A DNA stretch of 64,000 nucleotides from Agrococcus sp. KRD186. GTDB taxonomy: Bacteria > Actinomycetota > Actinomycetes > Actinomycetales > Microbacteriaceae. Made by a program: the position numbers and the translations under genes. Shown here piece by piece: positions 1 through 7,463 of this stretch (position 1 is the first letter of the stretch; every line of letters begins with the position of its first letter). The notes beneath the pieces were generated by a model. The model was given only the letters and a program-made list of their open reading frames with translations. It did no database searches and was not told the origin of the DNA. The DNA is taken from the NCBI RefSeq assembly GCF_017168255.1, contig NZ_JABFAP010000001.1, forward strand, positions 1,206,640-1,270,639, written 5' to 3'.

Positions 1-150
1 CCCCCGTACCAGATCGGCCCCTCACCACTCCCCCGCTGCGGCCGCAGCGCGACCGAGTAGCCGGCCACGACGTCCGTGCGCTGCGACGCATAGCGCGGCC
101 GCACGAGCACGTCGGCGGCGCGCATACGGAGCAGGCCTGCTGGCCACCTT
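1..150 (-). pseudogene. relaxase-like fragment, runs off left edge
   Basis: Reading leftward, from about position 150 to the window edge, one frame encodes a stretch beginning with Met at 125: MRAADVLVRPRYAS, then VVAGYSVAL and, at the edge, GPIWYGG. From memory, actinobacterial relaxase/mobilization nucleases have a similar segment (VLVR-RY, GY-VAL, P-WYGGG) in the middle of the protein. Coding signal disappears upstream of about 150, where other frames take over, so the N-terminal half seems to be missing and this is probably a truncated copy from a plasmid or integrative element. Only about 45 residues are visible, so the family call is a motif-level impression. Confidence 0.45.
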
Positions 151-215
151 GATCCCGCTGGGCGTGTTCTCGGGCGCGTTCGGCTCTCTGCTCGGCGAGC
201 ACCGCGGCGCGCTGA

Positions 216-309
216 TCACCACCGTTGGTGCTGAACACGCTCAACAGCGACCAGTTCGTCAGCAAGCCGCCGCTGCAGGAAATCCGACGGTGGAACACCG
301 CCGCGGAGA
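216..309 (+). pseudogene. possible IS3-family transposase (OrfB) remnant
   Basis: A short open frame reads VLNTLNSDQFVSKPPLQ before drifting into unrelated sequence. It resembles the N-terminal segment of IS3-group OrfB integrases (typically VL-LNSDRFVDK-PAQV). It has an in-frame stop just upstream (213-215), no start codon and no DDE core, so if real it is only a scar. Just before it, around 128-230, another frame reads a hydrophobic segment (GLLATLIPLGVFSGAFGSLL) that I cannot assign. Everything in 150-309 is best described as decayed sequence. Confidence 0.3.
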
Positions 310-744
310 TCAGCGCGCGTCGTGGGATCGGTCCTGGCTGCGGTCCAGCAGGTACCCGGCGGCGATCAGCGCGAGGAAGAACCCGCTCCCGAACCGCTCG
401 TTGATCCACACTCCTTTTACTCTGGGTATCAGCTCGGGGAACTCTGATTCGAGCCCCTTCGCTCCCGGGAACAGGAAGCTGAGACCCATGGCCGCCCAGA
501 AGACCGCCGGCAGAAGGGCCCCGATCCGGCGGTTGTCTCGTGGTGAGCCACCGCGTCGGCCGAGATAGTAGAGCGATGCGGAACCGAGCAGCATCCCGAC
601 CGAGATGGTCAGCGCGTCATGGAACTTGGCGCGCGGAGTCCATGCCGGGTTGAACAGGTGGGTGCGGTTCCAGTCCGCAGCGAACCCGCCGACCGCCGTG
701 ATTCCGGCAGCCGCCCGGAGGATCCGCCGACCAGCTCGCATCAC
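310..744 (-). CDS. small integral membrane protein, DUF6640-like
   Basis: A 144-aa protein with four hydrophobic segments (about residues 9-20, 44-60, 77-92 and 120-135). The motif DWNRTHLFNPAW near residues 24-35, followed by a charged KFHD, matches what I remember of DUF6640, a family sometimes mislabelled as acetyltransferase. No catalytic motif is visible. The first two codons are both ATG (744 and 741). It stands alone between two stretches of gene debris and is the only intact-looking gene in the first 1.3 kb, so it may have arrived with the surrounding mobile DNA. Function unknown. Confidence 0.7.
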   Translation of the reverse strand: MMRAGRRILRAAAGITAVGGFAADWNRTHLFNPAWTPRAKFHDALTISVGMLLGSASLYYLGRRGGSPRDNRRIGALLPAVFWAAMGLSFLFPGAKGLESEFPELIPRVKGVWINERFGSGFFLALIAAGYLLDRSQDRSHDAR

Positions 745-840
745 TCCACGCTACCCGCGCGACCGCCGGGCGAGGAAGAGCTGCGACGAACACACACACA
801 CACTCGTCCACGGTGCTGCCGCCACCTGTGCACGGCCCGC

Positions 841-1040
841 ACTGAGGCGCTCGCGCCCGAGCTCCGGGGTTTCGCTTGCAACGATGTCCGACATCGTGGA
901 CCGGCTGGAAGCGCACGAAATGGTGCGGCGGGAACCCGATCGGAGCGATCACCGTGTCCGGAGGGTCGGCGCCACAGCGGTGGGTCGCGATACCGTCCAG
1001 CGACTTCTCGCCGCCCGTCCGCACCTGAGCCGCCCACCGC
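841..1040 (+). pseudogene. frameshifted MarR-family regulator remnant
   Basis: One frame reads EALAPELRG at 844-870; shifting frame by one base gives GVSLATMSDIVDRLEAHE, then MVRREPDRSDHRVRRVG. This is the recognition helix and beta-wing of a MarR winged-helix regulator, including the conserved D-R-R-like wing (here DHRVRR). The HTH is therefore split by a frameshift around 865. The N-terminal dimerisation helices are missing and the C-terminal part loses similarity after about 1025. I read it as a dead gene fragment in the accessory left end. Confidence 0.6.
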
Positions 1041-1347
1041 TGGAGCGGCTGGGCGGTGGCGGTGCGGGCATCCCGCACCGCGCGATGCATCTGCACGACG
1101 GTGCGACCGAACATGAGGAGCTGCTGCAGCATCGCCAGTTCCGCCGCCATCGACTGCGGCCCCCGCGACGCGGCCGCGATCACCAGCGCGGCGCCGGCGA
1201 ACGGGCTTGTGTCGTCGGTTGTCGAACGCTGACTCGGTTTCTTCGACGACGTTGACGTAGTTCGTCAACGATCCAGCCGGCGGTGGTCGCGGGCGAAGCG
1301 TTCCCCGAGCTGTCCTGATCCCCGGTCCTCACACGGCGTCTTGTGTG
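1041..1347. other. unassigned debris between MarR remnant and HTH gene
   Basis: Bases 745-840 and 1041-1347 hold no gene I can support. On the minus strand a frame from about 1183 to 1040 reads PQSMAAELAMLQQLLMFGR then TVVQMHRAVRDARTATA, which has protein-like composition but no family I recognise. The frame has a stop shortly upstream (near 1267) and runs into unlikely sequence downstream. It may be another fragment of the same decayed mobile region. Confidence 0.35.
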
Positions 1348-1683
1348 TCACCGATCAGATGCGTTCGACCCGTCGTCCACGACGAGCCCAGCCTCGACAA
1401 GCGCGGCCCGCACAACCTTGCGGTCCACACCCATCCGCCGCCCGATCGCCCGCATCGAGACACCTGCTCGCCCAAGGCGCACGGCCTCCGCCTTCTCGTC
1501 GATACCCAACCTTGGGCGACGCCTCGGCACGTTCCGGCGACGAAGGTGCGAGAACACCGTGGCGCGGTGGACGCCGTACCGCTCGGCGAGCGCCTTGACG
1601 CCTGTCCCGGCCAGGTAGTCGCCGACCAGAGCATCCACCTCCACGGCCGTGAGAAAAGTTTGAGCCGTCTCGACAGTCCTCAC
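1348..1683 (-). CDS. small protein with two helix-turn-helix motifs
   Basis: A 111-aa protein. The N-terminal HTH (about residues 29-49, GVKALAERYGVHRATVFSHL) and a second one (about 78-98, SMRAIGRRMGVDRKVVRAAL) are of the resolvase/Hin type. Such small HTH proteins often sit beside serine recombinases in actinobacterial islands, but no recombinase domain is present here. The GTG start at 1683 has no ribosome binding site, and the frame is open upstream to about 1800, so this may be the C-terminal part of something longer. It probably binds DNA; target unknown. It marks the right end of the accessory region. Confidence 0.55.
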   Translation of the reverse strand: MRTVETAQTFLTAVEVDALVGDYLAGTGVKALAERYGVHRATVFSHLRRRNVPRRRPRLGIDEKAEAVRLGRAGVSMRAIGRRMGVDRKVVRAALVEAGLVVDDGSNASDR

Positions 1684-1820
1684 GACAGGGCCACGACCGT
1701 CCTTCGGGGCGCTATCCTGCGGACGCCGCGAGACCTCGTAGACCCCACGATTTAAGCGGTTGACAAGGGTTTTCGTCTTGGGGGCGGGGTTGCCGAACGT
1801 GCTACCCAGGCACCCAGCAC

Positions 1821-1848
1821 GAAGCCCCGGTCATCAGACCGGGGCTTC
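1821..1848. terminator. perfect hairpin terminator after sip gene
   Basis: GAAGCCCCGGTC (1821-1832), loop ATCA, then the exact reverse complement (1837-1848). It lies 6 bases beyond the stop of the minus-strand siderophore-interacting gene and also separates it from the accessory left end. There is no T-run, as is usual in high-GC actinobacteria. Confidence 0.8.
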
Positions 1849-1854
1849 TGTCGT

Positions 1855-2706
1855 TCACTCGCTCGGCAGGATCTGACCGACCGGCTCGCGCTTCTCGGCC
1901 TGGAAGCGCTGCTCGGTGCGGCCCTGCGCCCAGTAGCCAGAGAGCGAGACCTGCGCGCGCTCCAGGCCGCGGCGCTTGAAGAGCTCGTCGCGCATCGCCT
2001 TCATCGACTCGCGCTCACCGTGCACGAACGCCTGCACGCGGCCTTCGGGCCACGCCAGCTGCGCCACCGTCTCTGCCAGCAGCCCGATGGTCTCGGCGCG
2101 CGGCTCGCCGCGATGCAGCCAGCGCACCTCGACGCCGGCCGGTGCCGCGATGCTGATCTCCTCCGACGCATCCCGCACCTCGATGACCGCGACGCCCCGC
2201 GCATCCGCCCCGAGCGCCTCGATGGCGCGAGCGATCGCGGGCAGCGCCGACTCGTCGCCCGCGAACAGGTGCCAGTCAGCAGTCTCGTCGGGCACGAAGG
2301 CGCCGCCGGGGCCGTTGAGCGCGATGCGCTCCCCCGGCTGCACGCTCGCGGCCCACGGGCCCGCGAGCCCCTCGGCGCCGTGGACGACGAAGTCGAGTGC
2401 GATGGACTCGGCCGTCACCTCGCGCACCGTGTACGTGCGGGTGACGGGCAGGTCGTCGGCAGCGAGCATCTCGCGCAGCGCCTCAAGGTCGTAGGGCGGC
2501 TCGAGGCCGAGCTCGGGCTTGACGAACAGCAGCTTCACGTAGGCATCGGTGCACGCGTTCGGCGTGAAGGTGGCCATGCCCGCACCGCCGAGCCGGACGC
2601 GCACGAGGCTCGGCGCGATGCGCTCGCTGCTCAGCACCTCCAGCACGTGCTGGGGCCGGGGCGGGCGATGTGTGCGGACAGACGCGGCGCGATCAGGGAG
2701 GCTCAT
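1855..2706 (-). CDS. siderophore-interacting protein (FAD/NAD(P)H ferric reductase)
   Basis: A 283-aa cytoplasmic flavoprotein of the SIP family, which reduces Fe(III)-siderophores to release iron. The FAD-binding RTYT motif is at residues 90-93, followed by the GP-G segment (about 132-135). The LFAGDESALPAI nucleotide-binding segment starts at about 147, and a WAQGRTE segment near the C-terminus (about 260) is typical of the family. Length is normal. The ATG at 2706 follows a GGGGGG stretch. A DtxR/IdeR-like box lies 19-37 bases upstream, so iron repression is expected. Single-gene unit ended by the hairpin at 1821. Confidence 0.93.
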   Translation of the reverse strand: MSLPDRAASVRTHRPPRPQHVLEVLSSERIAPSLVRVRLGGAGMATFTPNACTDAYVKLLFVKPELGLEPPYDLEALREMLAADDLPVTRTYTVREVTAESIALDFVVHGAEGLAGPWAASVQPGERIALNGPGGAFVPDETADWHLFAGDESALPAIARAIEALGADARGVAVIEVRDASEEISIAAPAGVEVRWLHRGEPRAETIGLLAETVAQLAWPEGRVQAFVHGERESMKAMRDELFKRRGLERAQVSLSGYWAQGRTEQRFQAEKREPVGQILPSE

Positions 2707-2715
2707 ATGCCCCCC

Positions 2716-2743
2716 AGGGTATCAGCAGGTGAGGGTTACCTAA
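2716..2743 (-). promoter_or_regulatory. DtxR/IdeR-type iron box and promoter of sip
   Basis: Bases 2725-2743 (GCAGGTGAGGGTTACCTAA) match 14 of 19 positions of the consensus TTAGGTTAGGCTAACCTAA. On the minus strand a TACCCT -10 candidate lies at 2716-2721, and the box covers the spacer and -35 region, the usual place for an iron-dependent repressor. It fits the iron role of the downstream gene. It also faces the divergent metallopeptidase gene, which may or may not be affected. Confidence 0.75.
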
Positions 2744-2793
2744 CTTCTGCTGCTTGGGCGGAGGCGGCGCATCGGTGCGAGAGGATGCTGACC

Positions 2794-3135
2794 GTGGACA
2801 TGTCCCAGGATGCCTTCGAAGCGCTCGTGACCGAGGTGCTCGACGAGCTGCCGGACGAGATGGTCGAGGGGCTCGACAACGTCGTCTTCCTGGTCGAGGA
2901 CGCGCATCCCGACGAGGATCTGCTGGGGCTCTACGAGGGCGTCGCCATCACCGACCGCGGCAACTACGGCTTCGGCGAGCTGCCCGACCGCATCATGGTG
3001 TACCGCCTGCCGCACATCGAGACCAGCGAGACCCTGGACGAGCTGCGCGGCGAGGTGCGCACGACGCTCGTGCACGAGATCGCGCACTTCTACGGGATCG
3101 ACGACGCGCAGCTGCACCAGCTGGGCTGGGCCTGA
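2794..3135 (+). CDS. minimal zincin metallopeptidase-family protein
   Basis: A 113-aa protein with the zinc motif HEIAH at about residues 94-98 followed by FYGID, giving HExxHxxGxxD, in which the last Asp would be the third ligand. It belongs to the small actinobacterial metallopeptidase family whose natural substrate is unknown. The GTG at 2794 gives the usual MDMS start and stands 9 bases after a GAGG site; ATGs at 2785 and 2800 are alternatives. The N-terminal two thirds are acidic. It is transcribed divergently from the iron-regulated sip gene and is not obviously part of an operon. Confidence 0.85.
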   Translation: MDMSQDAFEALVTEVLDELPDEMVEGLDNVVFLVEDAHPDEDLLGLYEGVAITDRGNYGFGELPDRIMVYRLPHIETSETLDELRGEVRTTLVHEIAHFYGIDDAQLHQLGWA

Positions 3136-3147
3136 GCGCGCGCGGCC

Positions 3148-3636
3148 TCAGGTCGCCGTCGCCCGCCGCTCGTCCGCGAGCGAGGCCGGGTCGTTCGCGG
3201 CGATGTGGGCGTCCTCCTGCGCGCGCCACAGCATCCACCACGAGTCGTCGCCGTCGCGCTGCAGCGCTCGGGCGCGCCGCACCGCCTCGGGAGCCTCGAG
3301 CCAGATGGCGCGCTCGGCGTGCAAGCGGCTCTCGATCGTCAGCGAGCCGCAGCCCTCGATGACCAGCGGCTGCCCGGGCTCCGCACGATCCTCGGGCCCC
3401 CAGTCGCCGAGCGACCAGTCCCAGCGCCGCCACACCGCGACCTCGCCTGCCGCGAGGGGCGCGAGGATGCCGCGCTCGAGCAGGCGGGAGCCGGTGGCGA
3501 GCCCGTGCCAGCCGGCGTAGAGGTCGTCCATGTGGATGACGCGTGCACCGGTCTGGGCCGCGAGCCGCTCGGCGAGCTCGGTCTTGCCGGAGCCCGAGCG
3601 CCCGTCGACGATCGCGATCGGGGTGGTGCCGCTCAC
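3148..3636 (-). CDS. small P-loop kinase, uridine-kinase-like, last gene of the TPP/ECF operon
   Basis: A 162-aa P-loop protein. Walker A GRSGSGKT is at residues 12-19; an HMDDLYAGW segment (about 36-44) corresponds to the substrate/lid DD(L/F)Y region of uridine-kinase-like NTPases; IEGCGS is near residue 97. Its GTG start overlaps the ecfT stop by 4 nt (GTGA), so it is translationally coupled to the TPP-controlled transporter. Substrate unknown: HMP or thiamin is an attractive guess from context, but nucleoside kinase homologies of this kind are not specific. Confidence 0.8.
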   Translation of the reverse strand: MSGTTPIAIVDGRSGSGKTELAERLAAQTGARVIHMDDLYAGWHGLATGSRLLERGILAPLAAGEVAVWRRWDWSLGDWGPEDRAEPGQPLVIEGCGSLTIESRLHAERAIWLEAPEAVRRARALQRDGDDSWWMLWRAQEDAHIAANDPASLADERRATAT

Positions 3637-4415
3637 AGGGCGCCCTGCCACACCGGGCGGAAGGATCCCGTCGCGAGCGCCGTGCCGACCGCGAGCGCGA
3701 CCACCACCGCCGTGACCAGCAGCAGCACCGCATCCGCCCGGGTCAGTCTCGAGGGGCGAGCCCAGGTGCGCTCGGCGTCCCCGAAGCCGCGCGCCTCCAT
3801 CGCGGTCGCGAGGGTGCCGCCGCGGCGCAGCGCCACCACCAGCAGCGCGAACGCCGCCTGCAGCGCGCGCCGCACGGCGCCGGTGTCGCCCAGCCCGCGG
3901 GCGCGCCTGGCCAGCGCGATCTGCCGCCAATCCTCCCCCAGCACGCCGAACAGCCGCACGCCGGCGAGCGCGGCGAGCACGAAGCGGTGCGGCAGGCGCG
4001 CCACCTGCGCGAGGCCGTCGGCGAGCCGGGTCGGATCGAGGCCGACGAGCCCCACCAGGATCGGCACGCCGATGGCGAGCACGCGCAGCCCGATCGCGAG
4101 CGCCAGCTCGATCGACTGATCGCTGATGACGATGAGCCAGAGCTGGGCGTGGATGCGCCCGCCCGGCTCTGCGTAGAGCAGCATGCTGACCGCCGACAGC
4201 GGGGCGGCGAGCAGCAGCGGCCAGGATCGGCGCAGCACGGTGCGCGGCCCGATGCCGGCGCTGGCGAACACGATGATCCAGGCGCCGAGCGCGATGGCCG
4301 CCGAGACGAGGTCGATGGTGAGCAGCATCGGCACCGAGTACAGGACCGCGGCGACGAACGGGGTCACCGGGTTCACCCGGTCGAGGCCTCGCGGCGTGCG
4401 TGTCAGCGCGGTCAT
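3633..4415 (-). CDS. ecfT: ECF transporter T component (EcfT, CbiQ family)
   Basis: A 260-aa integral membrane protein, the transmembrane coupling subunit of an energy-coupling-factor importer. Two Ala-Arg-Gly coupling motifs that contact the ATPases are visible: LARRARG (about residue 173) and AMEARGFG (about 209). Hydrophobic segments sit near residues 20-60, 70-85, 95-120 and 228-250. ATG at 4415 overlaps the ATPase stop by 4 nt (ATGA). It works with the fused ATPase upstream and the YkoE-like S protein. Confidence 0.93.
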   Translation of the reverse strand: MTALTRTPRGLDRVNPVTPFVAAVLYSVPMLLTIDLVSAAIALGAWIIVFASAGIGPRTVLRRSWPLLLAAPLSAVSMLLYAEPGGRIHAQLWLIVISDQSIELALAIGLRVLAIGVPILVGLVGLDPTRLADGLAQVARLPHRFVLAALAGVRLFGVLGEDWRQIALARRARGLGDTGAVRRALQAAFALLVVALRRGGTLATAMEARGFGDAERTWARPSRLTRADAVLLLVTAVVVALAVGTALATGSFRPVWQGAL

Positions 4416-5899
4416 GCTCGCTCCGCCCGAGGCGCGAGGCCGCCGTGCTCGGCCGCCGTACCGCCGAGCCGCAGCGTGCGGTCGCCGAGCACCCGCTCGA
4501 CGTCGGGGTCGTGGGTGATCGCGACGACCGAGCATCCGCGATCGTCGACGAGCGAGGCGATCAGGCGCACGAGCTCCGTCCAGGTGCGGCGGTCCTGCCC
4601 GAAGGTGGGCTCGTCGAGCACCATCACCCTGGGAGCGGGAGCCAGCACGGTCGCGACCGAGAGCCGTCGCTGCTCGCCGCCCGAGAGCGTGAAGGGGTTG
4701 GCGTCGGCCAGCGCCTCCAGGCGCAGCGCCGCGAGCAGGCCGTCCACGCGCTGCGCGATCTCGTGCTTCGGCTGCTGCAGCGCCACCAGACCCGCCGCGA
4801 TCTCGTCTCGCACCCGCGCGGCGACGAACTGATGCTCGGGCTGCTGGAAGACCGTGCCGATGCGACGCGCGAGCTGCTTCGGGCGCCAGCGGATCGGCCG
4901 CGGCTCGCGCACGTCGGGGGCGCGCAGCGGCTCGGTCGCCCGCACCTCGCCCTCGACCGCCGGCAGCAGCCCCGCGAGCGTCAGCGCGAGCGTCGACTTG
5001 CCGGCGCCGTTCGGCCCGGTCACGACGAGCGCCTCGCCTGCGCGGACCTCGAGCGAGACCGCCTCGTGGACCACCTCGCCGGCCCGGCCGGAGCGCACCG
5101 CGTCGAGCTCGAGCAGCGCCTCCCCCGCGTGCCGCGTGCCCCGCGCCACCTCCACCGGCAGCCCCGGCACCCAGACGCCGTCGGCCGCGAGCTGCTCACC
5201 GTGCGCGCCCAGCACGCTCGCGGGCGAGCCGTCCGCCGCCGCTCCCCCGCCGGCCGCGAGCACCACGACGCGGTCGACCACCGGCAGCCAGGTCTCCACG
5301 CGGTGCTCGACGACCACGAGCGTCGCGCCGGTCTCGGCGGCGACGCGCGCCACCGCATCCCGCACCTCGACGACCCCGGCGGGGTCGAGGTTGGCCGTGG
5401 GCTCGTCGAGCAGGATGAGCCCCGGTCGCATCGCGATGACGCCGGCGAGCGCGAGCCGCTGCCGCTGGCCGCCCGAGAGCGCGGCGGTGGAGCGGTCGAG
5501 CGCGACGTCGAGGGCGACAGCCTCGAGCGCGTGCCGCACGCGGCTCCAGATCTCGTCTCGCGGCACGGCGAGGTTCTCGCAGCCGAACGCCACGTCGTCG
5601 CCGACGCGCGACATGATCGTGTTCGCCTGCGGGTCCTGCAGCACCAGGCCGGCCGTGCCCCGCAGCGACGACGGATGCGCGCCGTCGACCGTCAGCTCAC
5701 CGGTCTCATCGCCCTCGTCGTCGCCGCCGAGCACCCCGGCGAGCGCTGCCAGCAGGGTCGACTTGCCCGCTCCCGAGGGGCCGAGCAGCAGCACCCGCTC
5801 GCCGGGCTCGACCTCGAGATCGAGCCCGGCGACGGCAGGGGCGTCGCGACCCGCGTGCTGCCAGCCCCATCCGCGGGCGCGGATGCGGGAGCCGGTCAT
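4412..5899 (-). CDS. fused double ATPase of an ECF transporter (EcfA-EcfA')
   Basis: A 495-aa protein with two complete ABC ATPase domains. First domain: Walker A GPSGAGKST (residues 40-48), signature LSGGQRQR, Walker B LILLDEPTANLD. Second domain: Walker A GPNGAGKST, signature LSGGEQRR, Walker B VMVLDEPTFGQD. The fused form is like YkoD of the YkoEDC thiamin-precursor transporters. It powers import through EcfT. ATG at 5899 overlaps the ykoE-like stop by 4 nt. All ATPase motifs look intact in both halves, so both sites should be active. Confidence 0.93.
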   Translation of the reverse strand: MTGSRIRARGWGWQHAGRDAPAVAGLDLEVEPGERVLLLGPSGAGKSTLLAALAGVLGGDDEGDETGELTVDGAHPSSLRGTAGLVLQDPQANTIMSRVGDDVAFGCENLAVPRDEIWSRVRHALEAVALDVALDRSTAALSGGQRQRLALAGVIAMRPGLILLDEPTANLDPAGVVEVRDAVARVAAETGATLVVVEHRVETWLPVVDRVVVLAAGGGAAADGSPASVLGAHGEQLAADGVWVPGLPVEVARGTRHAGEALLELDAVRSGRAGEVVHEAVSLEVRAGEALVVTGPNGAGKSTLALTLAGLLPAVEGEVRATEPLRAPDVREPRPIRWRPKQLARRIGTVFQQPEHQFVAARVRDEIAAGLVALQQPKHEIAQRVDGLLAALRLEALADANPFTLSGGEQRRLSVATVLAPAPRVMVLDEPTFGQDRRTWTELVRLIASLVDDRGCSVVAITHDPDVERVLGDRTLRLGGTAAEHGGLAPRAERA

Positions 5900-6504
5900 C
5901 TGCCGCGCGCTCGTCCCGACGCGAAGCGGTCGAGCACGCCCGTCGCCGCCAGTGCCCGCGTCAGCAGCCAGCCGACGAGGCCCGCGAGCAGCGCGCCCGA
6001 GACGATCAGGCAAGCGAGGTAGATCATGAGGAACTCGCCACTCATGGCGAGGTTGCCGGAGGTGAACAGCTCGAGCGTCCAGGCCGCGACGGCCGCACCC
6101 ACGCCGGCGAGCATCGCCACCGGCAGCCCGAAGCGCCGGTAGGCGAAGAGCAGGAAGATGAGCTCGGCGCCGAGGCCCTGCGCGATGCCGGCGTACACGG
6201 TCTCGATGACCCACTGGCTGCCGAGCAGCATCGAGACGAGGGAGGCGAGCAGCTCGACGAACAGCGCGGCGCCGGGCTTGCGGATGATGAGCCCGCCGAG
6301 CACGCCGCCGATGAGCCAGATGCCGACGGCGAGGCCGCCGAAGCCGGGGGTGAGCGCGTCCATGGCGCTGAACCAGACGTAGCCGACGCCGTTCCAGAGC
6401 ACGAACAGCAGCCCCGTGGCGACGCCGAGGACTGCGGCGACGACGATGTCGACGACCCGCCAGCTGCTCGTGCGCCTCGCCGGCGCGGTGGATGTGGTGG
6501 TCAT
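5896..6504 (-). CDS. ECF transporter S component, YkoE-type (thiamin/HMP uptake)
   Basis: A 202-aa membrane protein with about five hydrophobic segments (roughly residues 17-38, 50-72, 77-98, 105-145 and 160-183). Segments such as WNGVGYVWFSAMDALTPGF and GSQWVIETVYAGIAQGLGAE are characteristic of YkoE-family substrate-binding subunits. It is the first gene of a four-gene operon and has a TPP riboswitch in its leader, which supports thiamin or hydroxymethylpyrimidine as ligand. The four downstream frames overlap by 4 nt each, so the operon is tightly coupled. Confidence 0.9.
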   Translation of the reverse strand: MTTTSTAPARRTSSWRVVDIVVAAVLGVATGLLFVLWNGVGYVWFSAMDALTPGFGGLAVGIWLIGGVLGGLIIRKPGAALFVELLASLVSMLLGSQWVIETVYAGIAQGLGAELIFLLFAYRRFGLPVAMLAGVGAAVAAWTLELFTSGNLAMSGEFLMIYLACLIVSGALLAGLVGWLLTRALAATGVLDRFASGRARGR

Positions 6505-6539
6505 TCGAAGTGCCTTTCTCTCGGTGAGATGGCACGGGT

Positions 6540-6640
6540 GACGTGTCTCCCTGCGCTGGCATGATCCAGATCAGGTATGACGGTCGAAGGCTGCGGCCTT
6601 CCTCTCAGCCCGGCGCACCGGACTCCCGTGTCTGCAGGCA
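6540..6640 (-). ncRNA. TPP riboswitch (THI element)
   Basis: Read on the minus strand, the leader of the ECF operon contains ACGGGAGTCCGG (6619-6630), then GGCTGAGAGG (6599-6608). It then has ACCTGATCTGGATCATGCC (about 6558-6576) and AGCGCAGGGA (6548-6557). These are the conserved pyrimidine- and pyrophosphate-sensor parts of the thiamin pyrophosphate aptamer, in the right order. It starts about 45 bases before the start codon at 6504. In actinobacteria such elements usually act on translation initiation, because the switch lies close to the ribosome site. Confidence 0.95.
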
Positions 6641-6683
6641 GTCTAGCCCGGACGCATGCAGACGGCGGCCGTAGGCTGGCGCG

Positions 6684-7463
6684 GTGGAAGAGACCGAGGC
6701 CGCACCGCAGATCCGATCGTTCGTCGCCATCGGCGACAGCTTCACCGAGGGCGTCGGCGACGAGCTGCCCGACGGCACGGTGCGCGGCTGGGCAGACTTC
6801 GTCGCCGCCGGGCTCGCGACGGCGCAGGGAACGCCGGTGCGCTACGCCAACCTCGCCATCCGCGGGCGCAAGCTGCACGGCATCCTCTCCGAGCAGCTGG
6901 AGGCGGCGATCGCGCTCGAGCCAGAGGCGATCAGCATCAACGGCGGCGGCAACGACATCCTGCGGCCGCGGGTCTCGATCGACCACGTCGGGGAGCGCCT
7001 GGCCGTGGCCGCGCACCGCATCGCAGCCGCGGGCATCCGCCCCATCCTCCTCTCTGGCGGCAATCCGAGCCTGGTGATGCCGATCGGCGCCGTCATGCAG
7101 CGTCGGGGCGACGCGCTCGCGCGGGCGGTCGAGAGCCGCATCAGCGACCTCGACGCGCCCTACGTCGACAACTGGGGCGACCTTGAGCTGCGCAGCCCGC
7201 GCTTCTGGTCGTCCGACCGGCTGCACCTCAACACCGCTGGCCATGCGCACGTGGCGCGCAACGTGCTGCGCGCCCTCGGGCATGCGGCCCCGGAGGGCTG
7301 GCGCGACCTGGCGGCGGCGACGACCGCAGAGGGCAGGCGGAACCTGGCGTACTACCGCCAGTACGTGCTGCCCTGGCTCGGCCGCCGCATCACCGGCCGC
7401 TCATCCGGCGACGGCCGCGACCCGAAGCACGCGACGCTCGTCGAGGTGCAGCCGCTCGCCTGA
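6684..7463 (+). CDS. SGNH/GDSL hydrolase
   Basis: A 259-aa SGNH-fold esterase/lipase-like enzyme. Block I GDSFTEG is at residues 17-23 (Ser nucleophile), the Asn-containing block III is NGGGNDILRPR (about 91-101), and block V is DRLHLNTAGH, with the Asp and His of the triad. No signal peptide is visible, so it is probably cytoplasmic; substrate unknown. GTG at 6684 follows a TAGGCT hexamer by 6 nt and has no Shine-Dalgarno site, suggesting a leaderless transcript. Its stop abuts the stop of the convergent DUF3097 gene exactly (7463/7464). Confidence 0.9.
   Translation: MEETEAAPQIRSFVAIGDSFTEGVGDELPDGTVRGWADFVAAGLATAQGTPVRYANLAIRGRKLHGILSEQLEAAIALEPEAISINGGGNDILRPRVSIDHVGERLAVAAHRIAAAGIRPILLSGGNPSLVMPIGAVMQRRGDALARAVESRISDLDAPYVDNWGDLELRSPRFWSSDRLHLNTAGHAHVARNVLRALGHAAPEGWRDLAAATTAEGRRNLAYYRQYVLPWLGRRITGRSSGDGRDPKHATLVEVQPLA

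Noticed and set aside
617-1183. Minus-strand open frame of 188 codons over the MarR remnant
   Set aside because: Only its first third looks protein-like and it overlaps the clearer MarR HTH on the other strand; kept only as unassigned debris.
1684-1820. tRNA or tmRNA gene as an integration site near the left junction
   Set aside because: No cloverleaf or TTC-containing T-loop arm could be folded by eye.
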